The notes under the pieces are model-generated. The model was not told the origin of the DNA. It did not search any database and saw only the letters and a list, made by a program, of their open reading frames with translations. A DNA stretch of 64,000 nucleotides, taken from NCBI RefSeq assembly GCF_001761485.1, contig NC_090774.1, positions 1,116,001 to 1,180,000 of the forward strand. Reading direction: 5' to 3'. This DNA is from Yarrowia lipolytica. Lineage: Eukaryota; Ascomycota; Dipodascomycetes; Dipodascales. The position numbers were made by a program, and so were the translations under genes. Positions 48,618-61,569 of this stretch are shown in pieces; within the stretch, counting starts at the first letter, position 1, and every line of letters begins with the position of its first letter.

Positions 48618-51404
48618 CTAGACCACACTGTTGGTGTAGTTATTTGTACTACGCGACTTCAAAAAGTACTTTTTGGCCTCGTCGAGAATCCACACAGAGG
48701 ACGAAATGAGCACCAGCGACAGCAGATCCTTCACCGACAGAGCCTCCGTCTGGAACACGCTCTGAAGGAAGGGCACATACACCACTGCCAGCTGGCCAAT
48801 GATCGATGCTCCACAGGCGTACAGGAACATCTTGTTAGAGAAGAAGCCAATCTCAAACACGGACTTGGTGGCAGATCGGCAGGCCAGGGCGTTGAACATG
48901 TCGTAGAAGACGAAACAAGTGAAAGTCATAGTGGTGTCTCGCTTGTCGATGACGCCGTCCTGCATCTGCGTGACGTAGACAAGCATTGTACCGACTAGAA
49001 TGATGACGGCGGCCTCCACACATTTCTTAACCAGATCGGGGGTCATGACCTTCTCGTTTCGAGGTCGGGGAGGCTTGTTCATCACGTCAGGATCCACGGG
49101 CTCAACTCCCAGAGATTGGGCAGGAGGACCGTCCATGAGAATATTGATCCACAGAATCTGCATGGGATTGAGGGGGTTCTCCAGACCCATAATGGTAGCC
49201 ACGGCGACAATTGACAGAGCGGCCATGGATGTCGACAGCTGGAAGGTGATGAAGTTTCGAATGTTGTTAAAAATACCCTTACCTTCCTCGATGGCCGACA
49301 GAATGGTAGCGAAATCGTCGTCAGTCAGAATCATGTCGGCAGCCTCCTTGGCCACATCTGTTCCTCCCTGGCCCATGGCAATGCCGATATCGGCAAGCTT
49401 GAGGGCAGGGGCATCGTTGACACCGTCTCCAGTCATGGCAACCACATCACCTCGTCGTTGGAAGCCCTTGACAATCTTCATCTTGTCCTCGGGAGAGGTT
49501 CGAGCGAAAATAGACGCGGTTTGGAGACACTCATCAAGAGCCTGGTCGGACATGGTGGCCAGTTTGCTTCCCTCAACCACAGATTGAGTCCCAGGCATCA
49601 GAGGCATTCCGATTCGTCGACCAATGGAAAGAGCGGTGGCAGCAGAGTCTCCAGTGATCATAACGACTCGGACTCCACCAGTTGTGAGTCGTCGGATGGC
49701 TCGAGGCACATCGGGTCGAGGAGGATCGTAGAGACCCATGAGACCAGCAAACACAAGACCCTCAGGGGCCTCCTCGGAGCCCTCCTCGTACTTGCCCTGC
49801 TTGTAGGCGAAGGCAATGATTCGGAGACCATCGTTAGACATTTCCGACGCAATTTCGGTCACTTTCTTTCGCATGTCGTCGTTGAAGGGGGCGGTCTTAC
49901 CGTCCTTCTTGCAGTAGTACTCGCAGAAAGGAGCAATGACCTCTCCGGCACCCTTGACAGAGATCATGGGGGTGGAGGAGTCGCCCGTGGTGGTGGAGGT
50001 GAGCATCCACTTTCGAGAAGACGAAAAGGGAACCTCAGCGACTCGCTTTCGGGTCTCTCGGGTATCCTCGAGTCCAAAGTAATCCAGGACCTCAATCAGA
50101 GCAATGTCCGTAGCGTTTCCAACCAGGTGGCCAGCTTCTCGATTGAACTTACTGTTGTTACACAGGTTGCCGACCTTGAGCATGTTTGCAAGGGAAACAG
50201 AGTTCTTGAGAGCAGCCACAGCCTTGGGATCAGCCTCGGTATGGGACTGGCCAGGCTTTAGGGTAACAGCGTTAGCGAGATCTCCCATGTCGACGGTCCA
50301 GCAGGTTGTGCAGGACATGTGGTTTCGTGTGAGGGTTCCTGTCTTATCGGAGCAGATGACGTTAACAGAGCCCAGGGTCTCGACAGAGGGCAGTTTTCGC
50401 ACAATGGCCTTCTGTCGCGACATTCGCAGAACTCCTAGAGCCAGGGTCACAGTAACAATGATGGGCAGACCTTCGGGAATGGCGGCGACAGCTAGAGAGA
50501 CACCAATGGTGAACATCTCCAGCCAATCTCGGCCCTGGAACATACCAATCAGACAGATAACACCAATGACACCGAACGAAACCAGGGACAGGTCCTTTCC
50601 TAGGTTGTCCATGCTGGCTTGGAGGGGAGTCTTGGGGGTGGAGATTTCAGACACCATGTCATAGACGGCTCCAAAGGCGGTGTGGGAGCCTGTTCCTACC
50701 ACGATTCCAGTTCCGTTTCCGTCTCTAACCAAGGTGCCCATGTATGCGGTATTGGTTCGATCTGCGAGGCCGATGGGGGGAGTGCCTGTGACGGGGTTTG
50801 TGTCCTTGGTGACGGGCGTAGTTTCTCCAGTGAGGTTGGACTCGTCGATAGACAGGTGGACGGCCTTGACGATTCGGCAATCGGCCGGGATTCGATCTCC
50901 GACGGAGAATTCGACGAGATCTCCGGGCACCAGGGTCGAGGCCAGAACGGTCTGGCTGTTACCTGCTCGGATGAGATGGGCTTCGGGGGGCACGAGCTTG
51001 TTGAGGGCCTCCAGCGATTTTTCGGACCGGTACTCCTGCACAAAGCCAACGGTGGTGACAATGAGAATGGCCAGGGTGATGGAGATGGCGTCGTCGTGGT
51101 TGCCCATGAAGAAGGACACCGCCGCGGCGCCAATCAGCAGCAGCAGCAGCGGGTTTTCGGAAAACTGCTCAAAAAACTTTTTGATGAGCGAGTCCTCCTC
51201 CTCCTGTGCAAACTCGTTGCTGCCGTGAATGTCTCGCCGGTGCATGGCTTCTTGGCTGGACGTGAGGCCCGTCTCGGGGTTGGTCTGCAGCTTGGAACAC
51301 GTTTCTTCCACCGTCATTTGGCAATATTGCGCGCTGGGCGTGGCGTGCGAGCGGTTGTTGGTCTCCGACAGAGGCACGCCCTCCGTGCTTGTGTGGCTGT
51401 CCAT
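48618..51404 (-). CDS. PMR1: Golgi Ca2+/Mn2+ P-type ATPase (SPCA type), 928 aa
   Basis: It pumps Ca2+ and Mn2+ into the Golgi for secretion and glycosylation. The P-type core is intact: the phosphorylation site CSDKTGTLT, the dephosphorylation loop TGET (NLTGETTPV), the hinge TGDGVNDAPALK, and the M4 motif AAIPEGLP. M6 carries NILMDGPPAQSLGVEP, with the Asn and Asp that form the single Ca2+ site of SPCA pumps. About ten membrane segments are visible. The N terminus has a cation-ATPase N domain (QMTVEETCSKLQTNPETGLT) but no clear EF-hand. I start at the ATG at 51404 (MDSHTSTEG), which fits family length; the frame stays open upstream, but that part is Ser/Pro/Thr-rich leader. No intron is seen. 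Confidence 0.96.
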   Translation of the reverse strand: MDSHTSTEGVPLSETNNRSHATPSAQYCQMTVEETCSKLQTNPETGLTSSQEAMHRRDIHGSNEFAQEEEDSLIKKFFEQFSENPLLLLLIGAAAVSFFMGNHDDAISITLAILIVTTVGFVQEYRSEKSLEALNKLVPPEAHLIRAGNSQTVLASTLVPGDLVEFSVGDRIPADCRIVKAVHLSIDESNLTGETTPVTKDTNPVTGTPPIGLADRTNTAYMGTLVRDGNGTGIVVGTGSHTAFGAVYDMVSEISTPKTPLQASMDNLGKDLSLVSFGVIGVICLIGMFQGRDWLEMFTIGVSLAVAAIPEGLPIIVTVTLALGVLRMSRQKAIVRKLPSVETLGSVNVICSDKTGTLTRNHMSCTTCWTVDMGDLANAVTLKPGQSHTEADPKAVAALKNSVSLANMLKVGNLCNNSKFNREAGHLVGNATDIALIEVLDYFGLEDTRETRKRVAEVPFSSSRKWMLTSTTTGDSSTPMISVKGAGEVIAPFCEYYCKKDGKTAPFNDDMRKKVTEIASEMSNDGLRIIAFAYKQGKYEEGSEEAPEGLVFAGLMGLYDPPRPDVPRAIRRLTTGGVRVVMITGDSAATALSIGRRIGMPLMPGTQSVVEGSKLATMSDQALDECLQTASIFARTSPEDKMKIVKGFQRRGDVVAMTGDGVNDAPALKLADIGIAMGQGGTDVAKEAADMILTDDDFATILSAIEEGKGIFNNIRNFITFQLSTSMAALSIVAVATIMGLENPLNPMQILWINILMDGPPAQSLGVEPVDPDVMNKPPRPRNEKVMTPDLVKKCVEAAVIILVGTMLVYVTQMQDGVIDKRDTTMTFTCFVFYDMFNALACRSATKSVFEIGFFSNKMFLYACGASIIGQLAVVYVPFLQSVFQTEALSVKDLLSLVLISSSVWILDEAKKYFLKSRSTNNYTNSVV

Positions 51405-54233
51405 CTTGTCAGGGGATGTGTGTGCGGTTGAGGTGGTGGTGGTAGGAGGGAGAGGGTGGTTCAAGCTGTTTGGCAGATGCTGATGAGCACCACGTAGCTT
51501 TAATGTGAGACTAAGTTTTAGCTGTGACGGAGGACAAGTAGAGGAGAGCGGCGTGAATCGGCGTGAAACAGGTGGCGATTTGGGCGCAGACGCTGTGTGG
51601 TGGTCGGTGGTCTCATTTGGAGCTCGGTCGGCCGCGAATCCCCCGGTTTTTGCTACCCCCAAGCCGGGTTTTGCTCGCCCCTACCTTCTCACTTGCTACT
51701 TGACTTGCACCACTGGCTGGGGGTCTTCTACGCGTCTACCAGGCACGCACTGGCAGGTTAGGACAGGGCCAGAATCCCGGGCGTAAAATATCCATGTGCG
51801 ATAGGGACCACCAGAATATACGCGGGAAAACGGCGGCCTGACTACTGGCATTGAGCGCCCGAATCTCATCAAACCACATGCCCTGACCAAGGGGGCTATG
51901 CCATCGTATAATTGTATACTTTAACCATACTACTGCTGTACATACAGTACACGGAATCGCCAGGACTGAACCATGAATCATACGGCACCGGAGCACCTGG
52001 AGCGGTTGTGCTCGTAGAGTGGGACGTGTTGCGAAGGATGCAACTTGGGCATTGTATTATCTGTCTGCGTCTTATCTCTGTTAATATTACGCATTCCGGT
52101 ACGGTTCGACGTACACTACCGCCATCACTTGCACCTCCACTCGTCTGGCTGCCTACTTTAAACACCTCCTACCCTCCTACCCTCCTACCCTCCATCTCCA
52201 ACCACCGCAGTCTCGACGGGAAAGACACAAGCAGCAGTTGATTACACCGGTCACCCGCTACTCTTGCGCTAGCAAAGAGCCAAATACCTCAGCTCACATG
52301 GACGGCATTGTGGCTATGCTATCAGCCGTGCCCTGTATCACCGGTCAGACAGTACATATACATCTCAGTTTTGGACCTTTGCCAATTTCCGGGAAATCGG
52401 ACGGTTTGGCGGTGTCACAACACACTGGTTGCAACACGTCCGATTACTGCACAGATACTTAGTCCCTCTCACTGGCAACATCCAGTCCCCTCCACCCACT
52501 GTACCGACTCGTACTTAGGCAGGTTGCTGAAGTCAGACGAGCTTATTCGGACTTGACCGGACAATTGAGCGACATGAAACTCGGTATATTCGTGAGATAC
52601 CGTCGCGGTATTATTACATAATCGTGTGCTGCGGCCCCGATTATCCCCATTGCAACAGTCTCCGCCCCCTTTTCGCTCCGCCAACCCCCAGAAACTACCC
52701 CCTCCGCCGACCACTCCTCGTCAGTAAACTCCAATTTAGGCTGGAAAAAAAAATCCTTAGTCCGGTTTTTATTTCTTAGCTGGGGAAGGTGGCAGTGCTG
52801 AGCTTGAGCCAAAAAAAAATAAAAATGAGTCAAATAATCTGAGCGAAATGTCAGCTCAAGTGCCATGTTGGAGGCGTCTTTCCGTGGGCAAAAAACGCCG
52901 CTTTTCGTGTATTTCAACCCGGGTCGCCTCCCGAACCGCTCCCGCCACCGTTCCATGGACTCTACACGCCGGTTTCCTCTTGCTGGGTCGCGTGATGGAC
53001 GAACTTAATGGAGACAGAAAGAGCCAGCACCCAAATCACCCCAATCGCCCAAATCACCCAAATCAACCCAAAACCAATGTCCCCGATTTCATTTGCTGCC
53101 AGTCCACGGGACCTGAACTACGGTACTTGTTACTGCATAGGTGGACAGAAACCCGGGGTTCGTGGTGCTAATGAACGCGAGCTTAGTAAGCGTTGGTAGT
53201 TGGTGGTACGAGTAGCTACAGAGTACTCTCTACCCACCCATCCAATGCAGCTGAGCTCATACAGACATTAGAGAAGGCTGCTTAAGAAAGACAGAAGAGA
53301 ACGGTGTCTTATATACATGGTCACCAACCAATATGAGGCACCCTCTGATGACCGTCAATTCACTGATTACAACTCAGTTCTAGCAATTGTGGTAAGAGTC
53401 GGATCGGTCTGGTCAAGAGTACTGGCGCAGCACAGGTTCTTGAAGTTACCGTTGTAATCTTCGGATTGGTGTCGTACATGAGTACAGGCACCGTATGGAC
53501 TATTATTACTCATCTATGATGTCTTTAGAACCCTTGTCATTGACATAGACCCGTCGGAGTAACTATTGTACTAGTTGCACTATCAAGGTCTCTGCGATGA
53601 GGGTCATTAGATGTTTTAACCCGTTACCGGATGAAAAGTCAAGCCTTGGACACACTCTCAACGTTTGATATACCGCCATATTCTCTCTGTCGGACGGAGA
53701 CTGGTCTGGAGGCTCTTTTTCACATTCGAGAGAGAGAGTTGAGCGACATCCAGCCCACAGCTACGCCACTGCAGAGAGAGATTACAAGAAGACAGAGACC
53801 GTCGTAACTAATGTCACCAGCGCCAGACAATACCAGCAGTTCCAGGTCTTCACCGTCATTGAAACAGCAACTTGTGTCACCGGAGCCCAAGTCTCAGGGT
53901 AGCAATGTGTTAATACGGTATCGACCCTAGAGTTTGAAGTGTAAAGCTGCCACTGAAGAGACCTTTGTTAACGACTAGCTAGATGTCTTCGATCATAATA
54001 CTGCCAATGTGGACGAGGCGCGAAGGCTGCGTAATTAGCTGGTGAAGTGCCGAGCGGTGTAGTTGGTGCAAGTTCTATCTGGCTGACGACCGTCACTACT
54101 CCAGTACATAGTGTTCTACTCCTGTTGCTCTACTTGTACTACTACTCCAATGCTATATTACAATCATCAATTAAAACATATTTACAACAAAATCCCGTTT
54201 GTTCCTCCTCGGCCTGTTCAGCGTGTGTGGCGT
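51405..54233. other. Intergenic, 2.8 kb
   Basis: PMR1 promoter side, reaching to the 3' end of URA2. It contains a CTCCTACCC triple repeat (about 52165-52193) and a CCCAAATCA-like imperfect repeat (about 53028-53078). No gene or RNA is recognised. Confidence 0.5.
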
Positions 54234-57200
54234 TTACTGAACAGGACCCATGACCATGGCGAGCAGAGCCATTCGGACAAAGAGTCCGTGTCGCATCTGT
54301 CGGAAGTAGGCGGCTCGGGCATCAAAGTCGACCTCGGGGTTGATTTCGGCATTTCGAGGCAGAGGATGCATGACACACATGTGGGGCTTGGCGTCCTTGA
54401 GCACCTTGTTGTCGACCAAGTACGACTCCTTGATGGCCTCAAACTCCTTCTCGTTAGTGAATCGCTCCTTCTGTACTCGAGTGCAGTAGAGAACATCAGT
54501 CGTGGAGACAATCTCGGGGGTGAGCGTGGCGGACTCAAGATCGAGCTTGCCCTGAGACTTGAGAAGAGTCTTGAGCTCGTCGGGCAGAGTGAGCTCGGGG
54601 GGACACACCAGTCGAATGTTGACCTTGTAGTGGGTCAGCAGACGCACCAGAGAGTGCACGGTTCGGCCGTACCGCAGATCACCCATGAAGGTGATGGTGG
54701 TGCCGTTGAGAGTACCAACCTCCTCTCGGATGGTGTACATGTCGAGAAGAGCCTGGGTGGGGTGCTCGACGGATCCATTGCCACCGTTGATGACGGGGAC
54801 AGGAGAGAATCGGCCGGCGATGTTGGCAGACTCGGGGTCGGGGTGTCGCAGAGCGATGGCGTCCGAGTAGCAAGCAACAGATCGGAGAGTGTCCTGCAGG
54901 GTCTCGCCCTTCTTGTAGGAGGAGGCGTCGACGTTGACGGCAATGACACGGCCTCCAAGTCGCTGCATGGCGGCATCAAAGGAAGTGGCGGTTCGGGTGG
55001 AAGGCTCGTAGAAGAGGGTGGTCAGCAGACGACCCTTGAGGATGTCCAGAACACCGACTCGCTTGACAGCCTGTCGCAGCTCGTTGGCCAGAGCAAAAAT
55101 GTCGTGCAGGTTCTCCTTGGAGAACTGGTTGACAGAGAGAATGTGCTGACCAAGGAAGGGGTTTCGTCGCAGCTTGTTGAGAATGGAAGGAGCGGAAACC
55201 TCGGGGGGGATGGCACCGACAACAGACGACTCAACGTGGTTGTTAGCGAAGGGTCGAACGTCGGAGGAGAATGAGAATCGGGCCATTCGGGGGGTGGTGG
55301 GGGAGTGCACCATCTCCTGGGTGGCAGGAGCAGCCTCAACGGGAGCAGCCTGGGGGTGGATGGAGATGGCCTTGCCGGTGGAAGCACCGTTGAGGTCACC
55401 CTCAAGGACAACAGTCTGTCCGCCGACAATGACTCGCTCAACGGAGCCAGTGGCAGGCTTGCCGGCCATGGGAGACCACAGACCCTTGGACTTGAAAGTG
55501 TACTTTCGGCCGAGGTTGACGACAATGGAGGTGTCGGGCTGCTCCACCAGCTCGAAGATTCGAACGGGGTTGGTGTAGAGCCGAGCCTCAATGTCCTCGA
55601 CGGTGAGACGCTTGTCAGCCACGGCAGAGAGCAGCAGAGGCAGGGTCTCGGCAACACCAAGACCAGCGACAACGGGCTGGCCGAGCTCCTTGGCCATCTG
55701 AGAAGGCAGAATGCCGACGGAGAAGCAGTCGATGGTGGCAAGGTTGGCCCACAGAGCATCCTGGTCCTCCTGGGTGGGCAGAGAGTGGGCCTCGGGGTAG
55801 TCCTCTCGGGCAAAGAAGAGGGCAAAGACGGACACGTCACAGGTGACAGCCAGACCTCGCTCCTTGGCCATGGCAACCAGCACAATGTCGTTCTTGTCAA
55901 CAACGCCGGTCACGTGGATGGGCCGGTTGTGCAGGGAAGCCAGCAGCAGAATGGAGGCCAGGTCGGTGGTGGTGGCGTCAGTGACAATGGGCTTGTTGGC
56001 GGGCCAGGCGCCAAAGTGCTCCGAGATGGCAGCCACCTTGGTGGTGTTGTCGCCCAGCTTGCTGAAGGGCAGCACCAGAGAACCAACCTTGCCGGTCACC
56101 TTACCAACCTCGTTGGCATTGTGAGCAGTGGCAGCCACAGAAAGGTTATAGTCTGTGAAGGAGTGGCCCTCGGCGTTAGCCTGAGCAGTCTGAAGCGAAG
56201 CCAGATCGATGATGGACTCGGACACGCCCATGGGGAGCAGTCGAGAGAAGGTGAAGCCAGATCGCAGAGACACCTTGGTGAAGTCGGCAATGTCGGAAGA
56301 GCCAGCAATGGCAATGTCGGGAACCACACCGGCCACGTTGACCAGACCAGGAAGAGTCACAGTGTTGTGAGACGACTGGAAGTCGGTGGCGGACACGTCC
56401 AGAGTCATGTTTCGAGCCAGAGCCTCGGTCAGCAACTTGGCGTTCTTGACGTTGGTCACCAGAGGAACGGCGTAGTCAACAGCCAGACGTCGAGTTCGGT
56501 AACCCTTGGACATGTAGTTGGCGGGTCGTCGGAACCGGTTGGAAGAGGGCAGGTTGATGTATAGGTCGATCATGTTGTTGGCCAGGTGCTGAGTCAGCGA
56601 GTACTCAGACTTCTCCTCGTCAGCACCCTCGTTGAGGACATCGAGGTACTGGACGGGAACGCCGTGCTCCTGGATGAAGTCGGCTGTACCGGCAGTGGCA
56701 AACAGCTTGAAGCCGAGCTCGTGGAGTCGCTTGATGGAGGGCATCAGCTCAACCTTCTCCTTGTAAGAACCAACGGACAGAAGAATGTTCTTCTTGGGCA
56801 GCTTGAAGCCAGTGGCAAGCAGAGCCTTGAGGTAGGCTTCGTACTTGTTCTTGCCAAAGGTAGCAACCTCACCAGTGGAGGCCATCTCGACACCGAGGAT
56901 GGGGTCAGCTCCAGACAGTCGAGAGAAGGAGAACTGGGGTACCTTCACGGCGACAAAGTCCTGGGGGAGCTCCTCCAGGGGGTAAGGAGAGACTGGGAAA
57001 CCGCAGATAGCCTTGGTGGCCATCTCAATGAGATCAACACCGGTCACCTTGGACACGAAGGGGAAAGATCGAGAGGCTCGCACGTTGCACTCAATGACCT
57101 TGATTTCGTTGTCCTTGGCAATGAACTGAATGTTGAAGGGACCAGTCACCTGCAGAGCCTTACCAATCTTGGCGGTGGCCACGACAATACGTCGGACAGT

Positions 57201-60200
57201 CTCGGGATCGAGATCCTGGGGAGGCACAATCAGAGTGGCATCTCCAGAGTGCACACCAGCGTTCTCAACGTGCTCGGAAACAACGTGCATGATGAGCTTA
57301 CCGTCCTTGGCAACAGCGTCCATCTCAATCTCCTTGGCGTTCTCAATGTACTTGGTGATGACGACAGGGTAGTCTCGAGACACTTCGACAGCCTGGTTGA
57401 GGTAAGAGGCCAGATCGTCTCGGGTGTAGACGGTGTTCATGGCGGCACCAGAAAGCACGTAAGAAGGTCGCACAAGCACAGGGTAAGAGACCTTCTCGGC
57501 AAAGGCCTCGGCCTCGTCGATGGAGGTCAACTCCTTCCAGGCAGGCTGGTCAACCTCAATGGTGTCCAGCATTCGGGAGAACTTGTATCTGTTCTCGGCA
57601 GAGTCGATCATCTCAGGAGAAGTACCGAGAATGTTGACGTTCTGTCGGTACAGCTGCAGAGCAATGTTGTTGGAGGTCTGACCACCCATGGAGATGACGA
57701 CACCGGAGGATCGCTCCAGCTCGTAAATGTCGAGGATTCGCTCCATGTTGATGACCTCAAAGTAGAGTCGGTCGGCCTCGTCGTAGTCGGTAGACACAGT
57801 CTCGGGGTTGTAGTTGACCATGATGGTTTTGGCGCCCTGTTCTCGAAGAGTTCGGACGGCTCGAACAGCACACCAGTCAAACTCGACGGAAGAGCCGATT
57901 CGGTAGACACCAGAACCAAGGACCATGGTGCCGTGATCGTCAAAGGTCAGATCGTGGGAGTCAGCGTTGTAGGTCATGTAAAGGTAGTTGGTGAAGGCGG
58001 GGAACTCAGCAGCAACGGTATCAATCTGCTTGACGAAAGGGGTGACACCAGCCTCGACTCGCTTGAGACGCACAGCCAGCTCGTTGGAGCCGGTGTACTT
58101 GGCAATCTGTCGATCGTCGAAACCCAGCTGCTTGGCCTCTCGCATGATGTTGACAGGCAGGTTGGAGTTGTTGTACTTGGTCAGGCCCTTGGCGAACTTG
58201 ACCAGACCGTCCAGCTTGTTAAGGAACCACTTGTCGATGTTGGTGAGCTCCCAGATCTTGTCCACGGTGTAACCAGAGTGCAGAGCGTTGGCAATTGCGA
58301 ACAGTCGCTGATCAGAAGGAGTCTGCAGCTCGGAGTCAATGTCGATCGACATGAGAGCCTCGGTCTCGTTGAAACCCAGGTTCTGGTAGTCAGTGGACCG
58401 GATGGCCTTCTGGATGGCCTCCTCAAAGGTTCGACCGATAGACATGACCTCTCCGACGGACTTCATGGCGGAAGACAGCAGAGTAGACACACGGGTGAAC
58501 TTCTTGAGATCCCATCGAGGAATCTTGACAACAACATAATCCAGAGAGGGCTCGAAACAGGCACAGGTGACCTGGGTGACGGAGTTTCGAATCTCGTTCA
58601 GGGGAATGTTGAGACCAAGCTTGGCAGCGATGAATGCCAGGGGGTAGCCGGTGGCCTTGGAAGCCAGGGCAGAAGATCGAGACAGACGGGCGTTGACCTC
58701 AATGATGCAATACTCCTTGCTGAAGGGGTTGAGGGCGTACTGGATGTTACACTCACCAACCACACCGAGATGTCGGATGACGTTGACAGCGGTGGTTCGC
58801 AGCATGTTGTAGTCCTCATCAGACAGGGTCTGAGAGGGGGCCACGACGATGGAGTCACCAGTGTGGATACCGAGAGGGTCGAAGTTCTCCATGTTACACA
58901 CAGTGATACAGTTGTCAAAGGCATCTCGAACAACCTCGTACTCAATCTCCTTCCAGCCCTTCATGGATCGCTCGACCAGGATCTGAGGTGAGCCGGCAAA
59001 CGCCTTGTTACACAGCTCGATCAGCTCGGCTTCGTTGTCGGCAAAACCGGAACCTAGACCACCAAGAGCGTAGGCAGCTCGAACGATAACAGGGTAGCCA
59101 ATCTCCTCAACGACAGCAAGAGCCTCTTCCTTGGAAGAAGCAGTGGCCGACTTGGCGCACTTCTCGCCAATCTCCTCCATGGATCGGGCAAACAGCTCTC
59201 GGTCCTCGGTGGTGATGACGGTGTCGATGGGGGTACCGAGCACCTTGACACCGAGACCCTCAAACTCGTCCTTCATCTCGATACCAACGTTGAGAGCGGT
59301 CTGGCCACCAAAGGTGACGTAGATGGCGTCGGGGCGCTCGTACTTGATCACCTTTCGCACAAACTCGGGGGTCACAGGCAGGAAGTACACCTTGTCGGCC
59401 AGACCCTTGGAGGTTTGGATGGTGGCAATGTTGGGGTTGATAAGCACGGTGTAGATGCCCTCCTCCTTGAGAGCCTTGATGGCCTGAGAACCGGAGTAGT
59501 CGAACTCACCAGCCTGGCCAATGGAGAGACCTCCAGAGCCCAAAACAAGCACCTTCTTGACCTGCACTCGGGGGTGAGCGGCTCGGTTCTCCTCAATGGT
59601 GCCACCGGGGAACTCGATGGCCTTGAGAACACCAGAGGTCTTGTGCTCGACGACAGCCTTGATGAAAACGTCAAACAGGAACTCGGTGTCTCGGGGACCG
59701 GGGGTGGACTCGGGGTGGAACTGCACCGAGAAGAAGGGCAGGTCCTTGTGATAGATACCCTCGTTGGAGCCGTCGTTGGAGTTGACAAAAAGCTCCTCCC
59801 AGCCGCCAGTCAGAGACTTGGCGTCCACAGCGTAACCGTGGTTCTGCGAGGTGATGTAGCATCGACCAGACAGCAAGTTGGTGCAGGGAATGTTGTGTCC
59901 TCGGTTACCGAACTTCATCTTGAGAGTGGTGGCGCCGGTAGATCGAGAAAGCAGCTGGTGACCAAGACAGATACCAAAGATGGGGGTCTTCTTGGCCTCG
60001 ACGGCCTTGGCGATTCGAGCGGCGGTTTCCTTGAGCACGGAGGGATCTCCGGGACCGTTGGAGAGGAAGAGACCGTCGTACTCCTCGTTGAGGAAGTCGT
60101 AGTTGTAAGGGACGACCAGAAGCTCGACGCCTCGGTTGACAAAGCATCGGATCTGGTTGTACTTCATACCAACGTCGACAGCCAGGATTCGAACAGGCTT

Positions 60201-60794
60201 GCCGTTGACGTGAATAGCTCGGTCAGCAGGAGGGGTGTAGAGCTTGGGCTCCTTGATGGAAACCTCGGCGACCAGGTTGAGCTTGTTAGGGTCGACCCAC
60301 TCAGGGACCGCGTTGTCAATGCACAGTCGTCCGAGCATGGAACCCTCCTCTCGGATGTGCTTGGTCATTCGTCGGGTGTCGACGCCGTAGATGGCAGGAA
60401 TGTCCTGCTCCTTGAGCCAGGCACCGAGAGAAGATTCGGCCAGGAAGTGCGAGTACTCCTCGGTGTACGAGGCAACAACAAGACCCGCCACATGGATCTT
60501 GTTGCTCTCAAAGTGCTTGGGGAGGCCCTTGACCACTTCGTCCACGGCCTCTCGAGAGGGGACACCGTAGTTGCCGACCAGGGGGAAGGTGACAATCAGA
60601 ATCTGACCCTGGTAGGAGGGATCGGTGATGGACTCGGGATAGCCCACCATACCGGTTTGGAACACGAGCTCGCCCGCCACAGGCTTGTCGGCTCCGAAAG
60701 AGTAACCCTGAACGGCAGTGCCGTCTTGAAGCTCCAGGGTCATGAGCTTGTCCTCGGGGTTGAGGGGGGGGAAGATGGGAAGCGAGGGGGTCAT
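54234..60794 (-). CDS. URA2: URA2 multifunctional protein: GATase, CPSase, inactive DHOase-like domain, ATCase; 2186 aa
   Basis: It carries out the first two steps of pyrimidine synthesis: carbamoyl phosphate from glutamine, bicarbonate and ATP, then carbamoyl aspartate. Residues 1-380 are the small-subunit/GATase part, with the nucleophile in GICLGHQLL and His/Glu in VQFHPES. From about 410 to 1470 lie the two ATP-grasp halves of CPSase, opening at [20 protein letters not shown], with an MGS-like regulatory domain at the end (UTP site in relatives). About 1490-1830 is a DHOase-like domain without the catalytic HxH pair, so inactive as in other fungi; a separate dihydroorotase is needed. Residues about 1880-2186 are ATCase, with FYEPSTRT and HPTQALLD. 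The chosen ATG aligns with relatives ([19 protein letters not shown]). A leader intron is predicted. Confidence 0.97.
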   Translation of the reverse strand: MTPSLPIFPPLNPEDKLMTLELQDGTAVQGYSFGADKPVAGELVFQTGMVGYPESITDPSYQGQILIVTFPLVGNYGVPSREAVDEVVKGLPKHFESNKIHVAGLVVASYTEEYSHFLAESSLGAWLKEQDIPAIYGVDTRRMTKHIREEGSMLGRLCIDNAVPEWVDPNKLNLVAEVSIKEPKLYTPPADRAIHVNGKPVRILAVDVGMKYNQIRCFVNRGVELLVVPYNYDFLNEEYDGLFLSNGPGDPSVLKETAARIAKAVEAKKTPIFGICLGHQLLSRSTGATTLKMKFGNRGHNIPCTNLLSGRCYITSQNHGYAVDAKSLTGGWEELFVNSNDGSNEGIYHKDLPFFSVQFHPESTPGPRDTEFLFDVFIKAVVEHKTSGVLKAIEFPGGTIEENRAAHPRVQVKKVLVLGSGGLSIGQAGEFDYSGSQAIKALKEEGIYTVLINPNIATIQTSKGLADKVYFLPVTPEFVRKVIKYERPDAIYVTFGGQTALNVGIEMKDEFEGLGVKVLGTPIDTVITTEDRELFARSMEEIGEKCAKSATASSKEEALAVVEEIGYPVIVRAAYALGGLGSGFADNEAELIELCNKAFAGSPQILVERSMKGWKEIEYEVVRDAFDNCITVCNMENFDPLGIHTGDSIVVAPSQTLSDEDYNMLRTTAVNVIRHLGVVGECNIQYALNPFSKEYCIIEVNARLSRSSALASKATGYPLAFIAAKLGLNIPLNEIRNSVTQVTCACFEPSLDYVVVKIPRWDLKKFTRVSTLLSSAMKSVGEVMSIGRTFEEAIQKAIRSTDYQNLGFNETEALMSIDIDSELQTPSDQRLFAIANALHSGYTVDKIWELTNIDKWFLNKLDGLVKFAKGLTKYNNSNLPVNIMREAKQLGFDDRQIAKYTGSNELAVRLKRVEAGVTPFVKQIDTVAAEFPAFTNYLYMTYNADSHDLTFDDHGTMVLGSGVYRIGSSVEFDWCAVRAVRTLREQGAKTIMVNYNPETVSTDYDEADRLYFEVINMERILDIYELERSSGVVISMGGQTSNNIALQLYRQNVNILGTSPEMIDSAENRYKFSRMLDTIEVDQPAWKELTSIDEAEAFAEKVSYPVLVRPSYVLSGAAMNTVYTRDDLASYLNQAVEVSRDYPVVITKYIENAKEIEMDAVAKDGKLIMHVVSEHVENAGVHSGDATLIVPPQDLDPETVRRIVVATAKIGKALQVTGPFNIQFIAKDNEIKVIECNVRASRSFPFVSKVTGVDLIEMATKAICGFPVSPYPLEELPQDFVAVKVPQFSFSRLSGADPILGVEMASTGEVATFGKNKYEAYLKALLATGFKLPKKNILLSVGSYKEKVELMPSIKRLHELGFKLFATAGTADFIQEHGVPVQYLDVLNEGADEEKSEYSLTQHLANNMIDLYINLPSSNRFRRPANYMSKGYRTRRLAVDYAVPLVTNVKNAKLLTEALARNMTLDVSATDFQSSHNTVTLPGLVNVAGVVPDIAIAGSSDIADFTKVSLRSGFTFSRLLPMGVSESIIDLASLQTAQANAEGHSFTDYNLSVAATAHNANEVGKVTGKVGSLVLPFSKLGDNTTKVAAISEHFGAWPANKPIVTDATTTDLASILLLASLHNRPIHVTGVVDKNDIVLVAMAKERGLAVTCDVSVFALFFAREDYPEAHSLPTQEDQDALWANLATIDCFSVGILPSQMAKELGQPVVAGLGVAETLPLLLSAVADKRLTVEDIEARLYTNPVRIFELVEQPDTSIVVNLGRKYTFKSKGLWSPMAGKPATGSVERVIVGGQTVVLEGDLNGASTGKAISIHPQAAPVEAAPATQEMVHSPTTPRMARFSFSSDVRPFANNHVESSVVGAIPPEVSAPSILNKLRRNPFLGQHILSVNQFSKENLHDIFALANELRQAVKRVGVLDILKGRLLTTLFYEPSTRTATSFDAAMQRLGGRVIAVNVDASSYKKGETLQDTLRSVACYSDAIALRHPDPESANIAGRFSPVPVINGGNGSVEHPTQALLDMYTIREEVGTLNGTTITFMGDLRYGRTVHSLVRLLTHYKVNIRLVCPPELTLPDELKTLLKSQGKLDLESATLTPEIVSTTDVLYCTRVQKERFTNEKEFEAIKESYLVDNKVLKDAKPHMCVMHPLPRNAEINPEVDFDARAAYFRQMRHGLFVRMALLAMVMGPVQ

Positions 60795-60795
60795 T

Positions 60796-61465
60796 CTGGG
60801 TTAGTATGATCGAACGGAGTGTGATCGTGTGCTACGGTGACGTCTAGAGAGCACAGGAACTGACTGTATCTTCAACATCGATCGATCGCGGCGTCATGCA
60901 GAAGCCGTGGTTTTGGTGGATCGGGCAGAGTCGCAGCGTTTTTGTCGTCTCTCAAAAATACCAATACTAACTACTGAGGATGAGAATGGGTAGCAAAAGA
61001 CATTCGGTGTGTTGAGGGTGTGTGTGTGGTGTAGTTGTAGAGTGTGAAGTGCAAGCTCAGACCATCAGTAGGGTTGCAGAGAAGCAGCAGCAGCACTACG
61101 CTACCAACAGCACCATTGACGTTACTCCAGCATCCCCACAACCACCACAGATCACATGTATCTGCAATGGTCGATGGCAGGACAGCAGCTCACCCGTCGG
61201 TCAGTAGCAGCAGCTCAGCTCTTCAGCAGCCGTTCAGCATTCAGCAGCCGTTCAGCACTTCAGTAGCTGCAACATGGCAGTAAACTGCATACGTGGGACT
61301 ACAAGACTGACGACATGTAGGGCACTGCACATCTAAATAATGCACCCCACAGGACCCCAGCCATTACCACCACCCCACACACTGGGCCCCAGACTCAGAC
61401 AAGCGTCCGTCCACGGTTGTTTCCTTCCATCCGTCTCAATCTCTCAATCGTCTTCACTCACTCAC
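60796..61465 (-). other. Predicted URA2 leader intron, 670 nt
   Basis: TACTAACCCAG ends one base before the URA2 ATG, so the sequence reads TACTAACCCAG-A-ATG. Upstream on the same strand are overlapping GTGAGT donors (GTGAGTGAGTG, starting at 61465). A TATA-like element and a pyrimidine-rich tract lie just beyond. Together they fit a short non-coding first exon at about 61466-61510. It is inferred from motifs only. Confidence 0.6.
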
Positions 61466-61511
61466 TTTTACTCCTTTGCTACACCTGCCGAATAGGACAA
61501 AAGATTTCGTG

Positions 61512-61550
61512 AGGAAGAGAGAGAGAGAGAGGAGAGGAGAGAGAAGGAGA
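61512..61550. repeat. GA/CT-rich tract
   Basis: A mostly GA dinucleotide tract on the plus strand. On the URA2 (minus) strand it is a pyrimidine block between the TATA-like element and the predicted first exon, a common arrangement at yeast promoters. Confidence 0.8.
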
Positions 61551-61569
61551 CACATGGGTGTTCCTCGCC

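Noticed and set aside
56586-58991. 801-codon plus-strand frame, and further long plus-strand frames, opposite URA2
   Set aside because: They are antisense shadows of a long, codon-biased gene. The sequence is Leu/Val/Gly/Ser/Asp-rich without domains, and the URA2 frame on the other strand is unmistakable.
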